The translations under genes and the position numbers were made by a program. The notes under the pieces are model-generated. The model saw only the letters and a program-made list of their open reading frames with translations. It searched no databases and had not been told where the DNA came from. A stretch of 64,000 nt of DNA from Didymella arachidicola (taxonomy: Eukaryota > Ascomycota > Dothideomycetes > Pleosporales > Didymellaceae): positions 1,736,001-1,800,000 of the forward strand of contig CM049993.1 in NCBI GenBank assembly GCA_016630955.3, in the 5' to 3' direction. Shown here in pieces: positions 1 through 9,251 of the stretch. Position 1 is the first letter of the stretch; each line of letters begins with the position of its first letter.

Positions 1-267
1 GCAGGGCTTCGGAAGTCAATTGACGCCTTAACAGAGCAGCGCAGTCGCAAGAGAAAGTATATTCGGACAGAGGAGAGTCTTACAGTGGGTGACGTACAGG
101 ATTTGATAGCTGAGAAGGACGGTGGCGGCCAGGAGGCAGCAGAACCGCCAGCGAAGAGGGTGCGCAAAGAGAGGCACTGCGGGCGTTGTGGCAAGACTGG
201 CCACAACGCGCGCACCTGCACTGCAGAAATAGTAGATTCAGTCGATAGCGACGCTTCTAAGGATTAA
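1..267 (+). CDS. pogo/Fot1-like transposase, C-terminal part (partial)
   Basis: The frame is open from base 1 and ends at TAA 265-267. It encodes the last 88 residues of a transposase: a basic Arg/Lys-rich stretch, an acidic linker, then a CCHC zinc knuckle (CGRCGKTGHNARTC, spacing C-x2-C-x4-H-x4-C) and an acidic Ser/Asp tail. The sequence matches the C-terminus of the complete transposase at 60430-62076. The catalytic domain is outside the window. The knuckle is expected to bind nucleic acid or mediate protein contacts; its role in transposition is unknown to me. Confidence 0.85.
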   Translation, partial: AGLRKSIDALTEQRSRKRKYIRTEESLTVGDVQDLIAEKDGGGQEAAEPPAKRVRKERHCGRCGKTGHNARTCTAEIVDSVDSDASKD

Positions 268-387
268 TTTGAGATTGATACTGTATTTATGCAGCGTTGT
301 GGTCGAGCGTAATAATCGTGTAATAGTCGCGATTTTGGTGAGGGCGGGCGACTCGGTGGGGGTGGGCGGCTCGGTGGGGAAACACGT
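1..387 (+). mobile_element. 3' end of a pogo/Fot1-like element, second copy of the 60310-62157 element
   Basis: This is the terminal part of a DDE transposon cut by the window start. It carries the transposase C-terminus and the complete right terminal inverted repeat, ending ACGT at 384-387 followed by a TA at 388-389. By eye it reads the same as the reverse complement of 60310-60697, both coding and non-coding. Such close identity between two copies, next to heavily mutated relics, points to recent transposition. The rest lies outside the window. Confidence 0.9.
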
Positions 388-449
388 TATAGGTGATGCG
401 TTGGGGAATTCGATTACCCCACCACAATCACGTGTGCACAAGGTATTTC

Positions 450-1822
450 GGAAAGCATTATATGCGATAGAATCGCTCCCCCCTTTGCGTAGTGCTCAAG
501 CGCGCTTAGAACAGAGCTAGGTGAGCTGCCCTGCTCTCTCTTATAGTTGTTTTGAATTAGAGTTAATTACGACTTAAATTCTAGGGTGTTGCTTAGGGTT
601 TGCGACTGCCAAAGCGGGCTGTTTTGGGGGAGTAGTGGCGATAGGGTGCGCAGCTTCACATTCAGAGCCGATATGACGCGATCTGGGGCAAACGGAGCCA
701 ATCCGGCCCCTCGGAACCCTCCTTAAATGTTGCTAGAGGTTATAGCTTTGTTATAAGCCGCTATAAAGCATAGGAGGAACTCCTGCTTTGTAATGTAGTT
801 AATCTAGTTGCGCATAAGCTAATTAACCTCGTCCCTATACACCTTCTTCAGAGGGCCAAATAAGCCACATTAAGTGGCTATAGGAGGTGCGATGAGTGTA
901 GAGGCATGCATAGACCTATAATATTGTGATCCTTGCAGTATTCCTTGAATTCCTTAGAGTTGTGGCTCTCGTGGCCGTCGATAACCAGCAGTCGGTAGGT
1001 ACCAACAGTACGCGTCTTTGTATGCCTGTTAAAGTGCTTCAACCAGTTAAAACTAAGCTTATTAGTAGTCTAGCCGTTCTTAGAGACAGCAACAGTCCAA
1101 TCCTAGGGCAGGTCATCGTCTTTGTACCAGTTAGACTGGTGGCAGCGGGCTTTGAAAATAATGTAGGGCGGGATTGCCTACCCTGTGGCATTGATGCCCT
1201 GGATGACCGTTACCTACTCGCGATTGCCTAGCTGGACTGCCTTTGCCCGTCTATGGTTCTCTGAAGCTGTGACAACTGCTCCAGAGCTTATCTGGCCCAT
1301 CATGAAGCCTGTCTCATCGAAGTTGTACGTGTCGTTGTCCTAGATGCCATACTTGGCTTTGATGTTGGCTACAAGGTTAAACCAGCCCTGTATGACCTCA
1401 GGATCTTCGCAGAGGGCTCTCTTGTAGTCGTACTTGCGATTGAAAACCACTTTGAGCTCCTCCTGACGCGAAACAAACGTGCTGGCCCAGTTTGAGCCAA
1501 CAGGGGCCAAACCGCGCTCTTTCCGCAGAGAATTGGCGATATCAGTCACATCTGCGAGCCGGGGGGGTCGTCCTTGCTTAGCTAGCTCAAGTATATGCGT
1601 AACAATCACCTGCTCCTCAGTATTGGTCAGATTCCGTGAGTTGGCCATAGTATCAACGCGTGAAGGTCGTCCAGCGCGTCTTGCGCGAAGTGTTGTTTCA
1701 GAGGTGCTGTAGATAGCTGCAGCGCGTCGTATAGAGAGTTTTGGGTCTTGTTTAAGAGCTTGGATTGCAAGCTGTATCTGACGTTCTTTTAACGCGTTGA
1801 ACTGTTGTTGTTGTAGAGGCAT
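450..1822 (-). pseudogene. Transposase relic, many nonsense codons
   Basis: The first 160 codons (1822 to 1340) are open and read like the pogo-family N-terminus: a psq-type helix-turn-helix, a second DNA-binding region and the KYGI stretch just before the catalytic domain. After that the frame continues with recognisable catalytic motifs (NFDETGFMMG, DGHESH, an altered PLDV) but is interrupted by several stops. At least two stand where relatives have Trp (RE-stop-VTV and ATG-stop-AIPPY), as expected from G-to-A RIP. Beyond about 900 the frame shifts and decays, but the C-terminal region is still visible at 460-560. The copy cannot make a transposase. Confidence 0.85.
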
Positions 1823-1897
1823 TGGTAGAGGTTGGTGTTTTGGTAGGGTCTTGGCAAAACTGCGCCGTTCGCCCGTGTGCGCCGCTCGCCCGTGGAA

Positions 1898-3485
1898 TGA
1901 TTTGATTTGATTTGATTTGATTGGGTCCTACACGGTTGCAGCCGCGAAATGCAGCTATGCCCGGATGGCAGGCTTGGCAGACAGCCGACGCGGTGCGGAC
2001 GTTGATCTGCGCCGCCCCACTTCACTCCTAAGAGCCATCTGTCCCTAGAGGCCTGCCGTTTCCCTCTCATCACTATCTACATTTGGCGGCCACCTCATCT
2101 AGATAATGACTCTACTAACTGAACACTGTGCTTCTAGGCTCGTAGAGGCACGCTTGCCTCGTGTTGTGCGTCTGTAATACCTTCAGTCTCCCCCCAGCGC
2201 TCGGCTGTCGTCTTCGCGCCTGCGATCCCCATTTTGCCCAAGGATCTGCGTCTGCTCTACATACTGGATGGCTTTGGTGGCTAGCTGTGGCGTGCTTAGG
2301 ATGGCCCGGATGTTGTCTCGTCCGGGCAGGTTGGCGAAGATGCGGTTCCGGAGGTTCCTGCGCTTGCTGCAATGGAGGAGGATGTGGGCGACGGTCTGTC
2401 GTCTCGCTCCGCAGTCGCAGCGGGGGTTGCTGACATCTGGCACTCTTCGGGCGAAGAGGAAGTCGTTGAACCCGACCTTCTCAGTCCGTAGCTGCACCAG
2501 CAGCGCGCTTTCCCGCTTGGTGAGCCCCTCGTGGAGCCGGAGTATCTTTTTAGTAGGCGTCGGTGTGTGTCTGTAGGTTGCGCGGCCCTTCGTGTCTGTG
2601 CGCCACTTCGCTGTCCATGCCCGCTCCGCTTGTGTCTTGCACTGTCTTTTCATTGTCGACCGTACAGTGTAGAGATTGGGAGGCGCGTCTGCCGGTAAGC
2701 TCCTGCGACCATGTTGCCTCCATCCGGTGGCTTCCTTGGCCGCTTTGTCGACGGCCTCGTTTCCCGGGATGCCCACGTGGGCTGGTATCCATCGGACGGT
2801 CACTGTCCGTCCCTTATCCTGGAGCTCCTGGACCCGTCGGGCGATGTCCGCGAGGATGTAGGCGCCCGATCGTCCTTCCGCCTTGGCGATGGACCAGATG
2901 GCGGCTTGATTGTCTGTGTATATGGCGACGTGTCGTCGCGCGCCGTTGCGGCTTGCATACTCCTGAGCGATCTGCAGTGCTAAGCTGATGCCTTGTAGCT
3001 CTGCTGCGTATACTGTTGACTCTGTGTCTGGCCCCATGTGTATGGATCGTACCTGCTGTGTGAGTGGACATAGTGCTGCAGAGCCGATCTCGCCTTCGAT
3101 GCCGCTGCCGTCTGTGTAGATGCTGAGGCTGTCTGCCTTGGCATGCTCTCTATCGTGTCGCGCCCGCGCTCTCTCGGCAGTCGCTTCAATGTGGGTGGTT
3201 GGACCTTGTCTCCATGGTGGAGTGATGAAGCACGGGATCTGTTCTTGTGTCTTGACGGTCTGGATCTGCTTGCTCTGCATATCCTTGTGTACTTTCTCCC
3301 AGGAGCTTGCGTGTCTGACGCGGGTCTTGTCTGCGGCTGTCGGCTGTGCTGTGTTTGTCTGGAACCCTGCGGTGGCCGCGATGTCCCTACTAGAAAGTAG
3401 CCGGATGACAGTGTCCGCGTTGTGTTTCCATATTTGCTGCTCGATGGGTAGGAGAAACGACTCTACGTCTAGCGCTGCTCTCGAT
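1898..3485 (-). mobile_element. 5'-truncated non-LTR retrotransposon (Tad1/LINE type) with 14-bp target duplication
   Basis: The insert is flanked by a perfect 14-bp direct repeat, GCTCGCCCGTGGAA, at 1884-1897 and 3486-3499. The 3' end on the minus strand is a simple repeat tail of about four TCAAA units (1898-1920) instead of poly(A). The coding part begins after the reverse transcriptase domain, so the copy is 5' truncated, the usual result of incomplete target-primed reverse transcription. The target was the terminal repeat of the pogo relic, so the LINE arrived later than that relic. Confidence 0.92.
2183..3485 (-). pseudogene. LINE ORF2 fragment: RNase H domain and C-terminal CCHC
   Basis: The frame is open through an RNase H domain and a C-terminal cysteine motif and stops at 2183. 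The RNase H active-site residues are visible: YTDGSG (first Asp), AELQG (Glu), YTDNQAA (second Asp) and GNEAVDKAAKEA (final Asp). Downstream is C-x-C-x8-H-x4-C in the DCGARRQTVAHILLHC region, typical of Tad1/I-type LINEs. The reverse transcriptase and endonuclease domains are missing. The apparent start ATG at 3500-3502 lies in the target duplication, outside the LINE, so the in-frame Met is accidental. The fragment is not expected to be functional by itself. Confidence 0.85.
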
Positions 3486-3523
3486 GCTCGCCCGTGGAAC
3501 ACGTTATAGTAAACCTACGATTA

Positions 3524-3558
3524 TTTTTATTTATTTATTGAGTCCTACTCGGTTTCAA
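3524..3558 (-). mobile_element. 35-bp LINE 3'-end micro-insertion with 13-bp target duplication
   Basis: AAACCTACGATTA occurs at 3511-3523 and again at 3559-3571. The 35 bases between, read on the minus strand, end in CCGAGTAGGACTCAAT plus AAAT repeats, nearly the same as the 3' end of the neighbouring LINE (CCGTGTAGGACCCAAT plus CAAAT repeats). It looks like an extreme 5'-truncated, dead-on-arrival insertion. Confidence 0.75.
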
Positions 3559-3571
3559 AAACCTACGATTA

Positions 3572-4101
3572 ATAAGGATTAGTAGAAGACAAATAATAGC
3601 GCAAGTAGTACTTTTTACTACTTTTATCTAAGACTACCTCTTCCTTTATTACTTATTAATAGCCTCGATTATCCTAGATAACAGCTATGTCCGGGCTTTA
3701 ACGCTCTAAGATGCCTAGGTATAGCCTAGACAGCCTTTAGCATAGCGGCAGTACCTAATAGTTAAAGACATACATTCGATCTTTAAAAAAAGCTGTTGCT
3801 AAAGTTCCAACAAGTTTAGTTATTTGCTGCTTGTTCACGTATACAGCAGTTCAACAAGCTTTATAAGGCTTAATTGATATCTGTTAGCCGACAGACGACG
3901 TGATGTTGTGAAAATACCCAATCGTACCACTGCTCCATCCTAAAGAATAGGGTCTTTTTGAACAGAGTTCCAGGTCCTTTCCGTGCCATTTTCTCACCGG
4001 ACGACCTGACTTTTCATTGCGCAACGGCAAGTTCTGTGGTCTTATATACCCTCCAGCATGTTGAATTTAGGCCGCTTCTAGTGTAACCGTTCTAAAAACC
4101 A
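3572..4101. other. AT-rich stretch without recognised gene
   Basis: No reading frame or repeat ends could be assigned here. Parts are TA-rich with many TAG/TAA words, as in RIP-mutated DNA, so it may be a relic too decayed to name. Confidence 0.4.
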
Positions 4102-4103
4102 TA

Positions 4104-5958
4104 ACGTGTTTTACAAGCGAGTCGTCAATACAAGCGAGTCGTCAGCCCCACCAACTCTGTGCACCTCTTAACGCGTATATCTTAACAACGCAATAGTAAA
4201 GTATCTAGAAATTAATAGAGTAGATTAAGCAGTAGCTACAGCCTCTTTCTTGCATGTACGTGAGTTGTGCCCAGTCTCCCTACACGTCTTACAGCGCACC
4301 AGAGCCTGGCGGCTAAGGCCTGATCGCTCTCCTCCATGACGCTCCTCACGAGCAAGCTGCTGATCTGCCTCACGTTGAGCAAGTATATCCTCTCCAGTCC
4401 CCTTTGTTAACACTCCTTGCTTCTGTATACGCTTCTTCTTGCGCTCCCTACGCTTTGACGCTGCTTTGTTAGCCCTCTCAAGGCTAGCAATCCTTTCCTT
4501 CATCAGCTCAGCTGAGAGGATCATCATCTCAGCTCCTTTCTTAAGCTGGTCTATCTTCTCAATTATAGAAGCTGGTGACGAGCTCTTGTGCTGGCGTATG
4601 CGCTCACGAATTAGGCTTGATTGAGCCTCAAGCTCGCGGGCGTTGCTTGGAGTACGAGCCTCCCAGAGAGCCTCTGTGAGAGCCGCTGGTGGAGTAGGTG
4701 TACGTAGCTGTACGTCTAGCTTTGAGAGGACAGCCTCTGGCTGATAAGGTACTAGACCTGCTCCCCGGAAGGCTGAGCAGATATTGACTGGCGTAAACGA
4801 TCGATTAAAGGCTGCCTTAAACGCAGGCAGAAACTCAAGCTTGGTGATGTGGTTGATGTGGTTGCGCATCAGGCTCTCTACCTCACGACTGTAAGCGCGC
4901 TTCAACGGGGAGAAGCAGCCAACGTCAAGAGGCTGGAGTAGGTGAGAGGAGTGAGGTGGCATACAGAGCGTGTAGATGTTGTGCTCCTTGCAGAGCTCCT
5001 GGAATCCAAGAGAGTGGTGGCTCTCGTGGCCGTCAAGGATAAGTAGGCGCCGCGCTCCTACTACACGAGCCTGAGTGTGAGCGTTAAAGTGCTTCAGCCA
5101 CTCTACCCCAAGCTCGTTATTTGTCCAGCCATTTTCGCTAACTGCAATTGCCCAGTTGCGTGGGATCTCTGTCTCCTCATACCAGGCAGAGAGGTGGTAC
5201 TTGCCAGCAAAGATTAGGAACGGTGGGACTGACCAGCCAGCAGCGTTGATAGCTGCTATTACTGTCACCCACTCACGGTCGCCAGGCTGAACAGTCTTTG
5301 GCCTGCCTCTCCTCTCTGATCCTGTCACAACAAGCTGCGTTGTGATCTTGCCCATCATAAAGCCAGCCTCGTCAAAGTTGTAGACGTCTTCGTCGCAGAT
5401 GCCGTACTTGGCCTTTGTCTGCTCTACAAGCTCAAACCAGCCTTGGATAAGGACAGGATCCTCGCATAGAGCTCTCTGCCTGTCATACGCTCGGTTGAAA
5501 CGCGTTGTAAGACTCTCTGTACGCTTAACAAAGTTGCGCGGCCAGTGGACGCTAACCTGACTAGCACTGCGTGCAGCCAGCAGTCTATTAGCCATATCAC
5601 GTACAGCTGCGTACGTAGGCGCAAATCCACGTAGATCTAGATCAAGTATGTATTTAACAATCACCTCCTCTTCTAGCTGGGTAAGCTTCTTTGAGTTGGG
5701 CTGGCAATCGCGTCGGGCAGGCTTCCCAGCGCGTCGGTCGCGCATTGTCATACGAGGGACGTTAAAGGCTAGAGCAGCGCGGCTTTCAGACTGAATCTGC
5801 TTTGAAACAATAGAATTAATAGCAAGCTGAACATCAGCTTCATTTGATAGTACTTGAGGGGCATAGCGTTGAGGCATGATGAAAAGACTTAAGGTGGTTG
5901 ATCAAAGTTGGTGGGGCTGACGACTCGCTTGTATTGACGATTCGCTTGTAAAACACGT
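4104..5958 (-). mobile_element. Complete pogo/Fot1-like element with TIRs and TA target duplication (E1)
   Basis: The element is 1855 bp. Inverted repeats of about 52 bp lie at 4104-4155 and 5907-5958, with one difference seen by eye. TA flanks both ends (4102-4103 and 5959-5960). Each repeat starts ACGTGTTTTACAAGCG and contains the word ACAAGCGA(G/A)TCGTCA twice at a 17-bp period (4113 and 4130 on the left). Between them is one uninterrupted transposase gene. There is no sign of RIP, so this copy may be mobile. Confidence 0.93.
4225..5877 (-). CDS. Pogo/Fot1-family DDE transposase with CCHC zinc knuckle, intact
   Basis: A 550-residue transposase for cut-and-paste mobility of its own element. 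An N-terminal psq-like helix-turn-helix (about residues 15-55, ending [11 protein letters not shown]) is followed by a second CENP-B/Tc5-type DNA-binding region (about 62-130). The catalytic triad is visible: D169 in [11 protein letters not shown]282 in LILDGHESH and D318 in [10 protein letters not shown], with 35 residues between the last two (DD35D). A Lys/Arg-rich coiled region at about 440-490 leads to a CCHC knuckle at C529, C532, H537 and C542. The start ATG lies 81 bp inside the right terminus. No frame damage is seen. Confidence 0.93.
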   Translation of the reverse strand: MPQRYAPQVLSNEADVQLAINSIVSKQIQSESRAALAFNVPRMTMRDRRAGKPARRDCQPNSKKLTQLEEEVIVKYILDLDLRGFAPTYAAVRDMANRLLAARSASQVSVHWPRNFVKRTESLTTRFNRAYDRQRALCEDPVLIQGWFELVEQTKAKYGICDEDVYNFDEAGFMMGKITTQLVVTGSERRGRPKTVQPGDREWVTVIAAINAAGWSVPPFLIFAGKYHLSAWYEETEIPRNWAIAVSENGWTNNELGVEWLKHFNAHTQARVVGARRLLILDGHESHHSLGFQELCKEHNIYTLCMPPHSSHLLQPLDVGCFSPLKRAYSREVESLMRNHINHITKLEFLPAFKAAFNRSFTPVNICSAFRGAGLVPYQPEAVLSKLDVQLRTPTPPAALTEALWEARTPSNARELEAQSSLIRERIRQHKSSSPASIIEKIDQLKKGAEMMILSAELMKERIASLERANKAASKRRERKKKRIQKQGVLTKGTGEDILAQREADQQLAREERHGGERSGLSRQALVRCKTCRETGHNSRTCKKEAVATA

Positions 5959-5960
5959 TA

Positions 5961-8675
5961 TTAACGATGACGGCGACGGTCTAAATCCGCTGAGCATTAT
6001 TCATGGGCGTTCAAAAGCCACATGATCGGCGAAGGAGAGAACTCTCGGGATACATAGCAGTCATCGTATTCGCTAGTTTCGACGATTTAAGTTTTGATTA
6101 CTTCTTTTCTCGTTGACAGATGAGCCTAACAATGTGGACGAGGATGACATCCGACAATTATTATCAACTTGCAATAAACTGACTCCGGTTCGTGGGGCAG
6201 GTTCCTCTCGTTTTTTCACTTTAACAGCTCTTGGACAACCAACACGAACATTGCAAAGGAAAGGAGTCCAAGTGCAGGTTTGTGATCAGAATCGTCTTGT
6301 TGGAGCTTCACTAGTTTTCGTACCACCACCGTGGCATGTGTGACAGTCGGCCACTGCTTTCAGCCACTGAAACAGTATCAAGAGTCAACTAGATTGGTAC
6401 GTTTGTCTTGGAGGCCGCTGACTGGTGCGATCCCATGCATATGACGACGATCAGATGATATTTTTCGTACCTCGGGCCTTCGAGTGATTTTTGATCTGGT
6501 CATCAAAGTCAGCAATTCACAGAACCTCGAACACAGAGTTATGAGAGCGTAATAGCAAGAACATATCCACCTGGCTCACGCTGACGATGTGAGAAGAGGC
6601 CGGGGAGAACCAGTGTAGGACCGATGTGCAGTCTTAGCTGAAGCAGTGTCGACTTCGAATCTCTCAGCTTGAGAAATCCAACGTTGACTTCACTTTTTAT
6701 ACTGCTAGACCCAAAGCTATATCCTGGGCTAGCAAACGTGCAGAAATACCGGAAGAATATCGCGGTGGGTCGAGACTAACTATGATCATCCTAATAAGAT
6801 CGGCCAACAATACGCAGTTTCGCATCTTTCACGTACATGAAGCAATCGATGGCCTTCCGGTTCCCTTTGCTAAGGCTGTTCTTATGATGCATTTCCTTCC
6901 GGAAGCTCCATTTTAGTCGCCTCTAAAGTTCTGCCCCACTGACCTCAACGGACTTGTGACTCCCCGTCTCTTATTGAATTCGGTGGATATCTGCGGAAAG
7001 GACTCAAGTTGAGTATCGTTCACAGGAGAATCCAGGCAATGCTCCCCTAAGACTGCACAAACATTTCCTGTCAAGACGGAGCACCCCGGATGACGCGAAA
7101 TCAGGTTCGTACACAATTAGCGTTAGGCTCAGTACGTTTCTTGGAGTTAGCATGGAGACGGCTTCTACAAGAAATGAAATACCGAAGACACCAGTACAAT
7201 TGCATCGTTGTTGACTGACAGGCTTTAGAAGGCTTTGAATGCAAGCACTCCCAATATTGCTCGAACTATTAGAGTCCTCGACGCGCAGACCTTGCGCTCT
7301 GGAGCCTGTGCGAAAATTTGTCTTAAACTAGACGTTAATCCACCCCTAGAGGCCAGCACTATAATCTAGCCGGCTTACTTGTTGCACTTTTTCTCAGCTA
7401 CGGTTCTCTCTTGCTGAGCTGTTTTCCTGATACTTAACCTGTTCGGGCGTCAACTACAGGTCATATCAGCTCTGCAGTGGACAGGAGAAGGCTGGACAGC
7501 TTTCCCTCTACCTACAGGCAGTGTCGACTTATTTGAGACACGATGATCACCTTATCGTCCAATTTTACCTCATTTCAGAGACTGCGTCTGATCACGAGTC
7601 CAACTGAGTGGCGGCAAACCCGGAGTTTTTCAAATCTTCTTTTTCGCTTGCACCGTGTGATACTTGATATTCTCATCCGTCAAAGTATTTTTACTGTAAA
7701 TGCATGCATGCGGTCGCAAGCGGTTCGAGATCTCGACACTATCATCGCCACCGATTGCTGTTTGCGCGAAGAACGGGCATCGCTTCACATACTCAGCCTT
7801 AGGGCATTACGATAGCGTCACAGGCTATCGCACCATCTTTATCTTACCCATATGACTTCTATCATCTGCATGCACTTTCTCAGAATGCGTCAATCTCGAG
7901 TTGAAGATGTCTTTCACGATCACACTCTGCATGCCGTTCGGGGGACTGATCCGTTGCTCTCCATCCTTCCGATATGCTTCTCTATGCGTTCTCTCTAGGT
8001 GATCCTGACGGCTGCCCGGACGGGATCTGCTTTTCATGAGCAGTCTGATCATTCGTGGAGAGGCTGGAGTGTTGATTCTCATAGTTGCGGTCCTCCGGGC
8101 TATTCTTATCCGCTCCATCAGCATCACTAGTGTCTTGAATCGTGATAATTCAACGCCATACGTTAGTGGCTGGTGTCGTACCATCTCGGATCGACTCAGT
8201 CCCTTTACCATGGTCCAGGGCATTCTCGGTCTCGTTGACGTCGGGTCTACCAGTACTTTCATGGCATTAGCCTCGGTCGGATATACTGCGCTACCCATCG
8301 GCTACCAGGTACCGATAGTATCATCATATGTGACCAGCAGACACGAGAAGTCGAATGTGAGGTGGGACTGTGTCAGTATCACTGTCATCACTATACATAG
8401 GGCATGGGAAGGATCGTGTGCATCCTGTTCAGGTTTATCTGTTCAGCATGCCGACAGCCCTGGCCGTTACTGGTCTCTCCATGCGCCATTTCGTTAGGTC
8501 AAAGTTGGCTAACTGCGCATCCCATAGAGATCTGGTCACACGCCATTACTCTGAGAACTAGTTCAGATCCAAGTCCAGTTCCGCTTGATAAAATGTATTG
8601 TTTGCCACACCAACTTTTATATCATTTCCTCGTTCGACATTTTACTACACTATCCCAGTGCCTTACACCAGTCTT
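5961..8675. other. 2.7 kb without a convincing gene; possible permease vestige near 8200-8500
   Basis: No long frame with recognisable motifs was found. On the plus strand around 8214-8300 a short stretch (ILGLVDVGSTSTF, then LPIGYQVPI) recalls a transmembrane segment of fungal amino-acid/GABA permeases, followed near 8310 by a GTACCG donor-like site. About 140 bases on, PTALAVT recalls the PTALPVT motif of the same family. If real, this is a strongly decayed permease fragment. Confidence 0.3.
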
Positions 8676-9251
8676 TTACTTCCTAAGAGGGGCCCAATCC
8701 TTCTGCTGCTGCTCGCTCATGAAAGACCCAACATAGACACCCTTGCCAAGCTTGAAACCCTTGCTTCTCAGCAGCATGTACATGGCGTTGAGGTGAAAGT
8801 ACGAGTTGGGCACAGCAAAGCCGTGGAAGTAGTCGGCAAGGCCGGTCATTGTCAGGGTAGCCTTTCCGGGGCCAAGGGAGACATCGCAACTCTTCTCAGC
8901 AGCGTCATTGTACTCTTGCTCGTTGATGCTCTCGAGTACCTTGTTCGCGCTTTCGAAGAACGCGATAACCTCATCCAAAGATTTGAAATTGGGATTGAAA
9001 GCAGGCACCTCGGCCTTAGGGAGCTTCAAGAAGTCCAGAGCGGCAAGAGAGAACTTGGCTAGGAGGATAGGTTGCATCCGGAAGGGCAGCATGTCCCCAA
9101 ATTTGGAATCGAGGATTTCCTCATCAGAGGGGAGACCGCCTTTGGACTGCTCATCCTTGGCAGAGCGAAGAGTGCTAATGGCACTCGAGTGGATGTTGAG
9201 TAGCACCGGCACAGTTGTGCCGTAGAAATTGTATGTGACGGGGTCGGACAT
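8676..9251 (-). CDS. DUF1993 family protein
   Basis: A 191-residue single-exon protein that I recognise as a DUF1993 family member (helical protein, biochemical role unknown to me). Supporting stretches are the N-terminal segment on a small protein touching the DinB-like fold (VPVLLNIHSSAISTL), the central DMLPFRMQPI segment and the C-terminal FHLNAMYMLLRSKGF segment. No signal peptide or membrane segment is apparent, so it is probably cytosolic. The start ATG at 9249-9251 gives the expected N-terminus. It stands alone, with long non-coding stretches on both sides. The frame is intact and its codon use is ordinary, unlike the relic DNA nearby. Confidence 0.85.
   Translation of the reverse strand: MSDPVTYNFYGTTVPVLLNIHSSAISTLRSAKDEQSKGGLPSDEEILDSKFGDMLPFRMQPILLAKFSLAALDFLKLPKAEVPAFNPNFKSLDEVIAFFESANKVLESINEQEYNDAAEKSCDVSLGPGKATLTMTGLADYFHGFAVPNSYFHLNAMYMLLRSKGFKLGKGVYVGSFMSEQQQKDWAPLRK

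Larger units (their letters stand above)
390..3504 (-). mobile_element. RIP-decayed pogo-like relic, interrupted by a LINE
   Basis: A relic of the same broad family as the elements at 51262 and 55836, on the minus strand. Its transposase reads from about 1822 down to about 450, and its right terminal repeat runs from about 1840 to 1897, is broken by the LINE, and resumes at 3500-3504 with ACGT and TA at 3505-3506. The terminal repeat has the word ACGGGCGA(G/A)CGGCGCA twice. The left end is not recognisable; around 390-450 the homology fades beside the element that ends at 387. Confidence 0.8.

Noticed and set aside
3500..3502. ATG as the start of the LINE coding frame
   Set aside because: It lies in the target-site duplication outside the LINE, so the frame is fused by chance.
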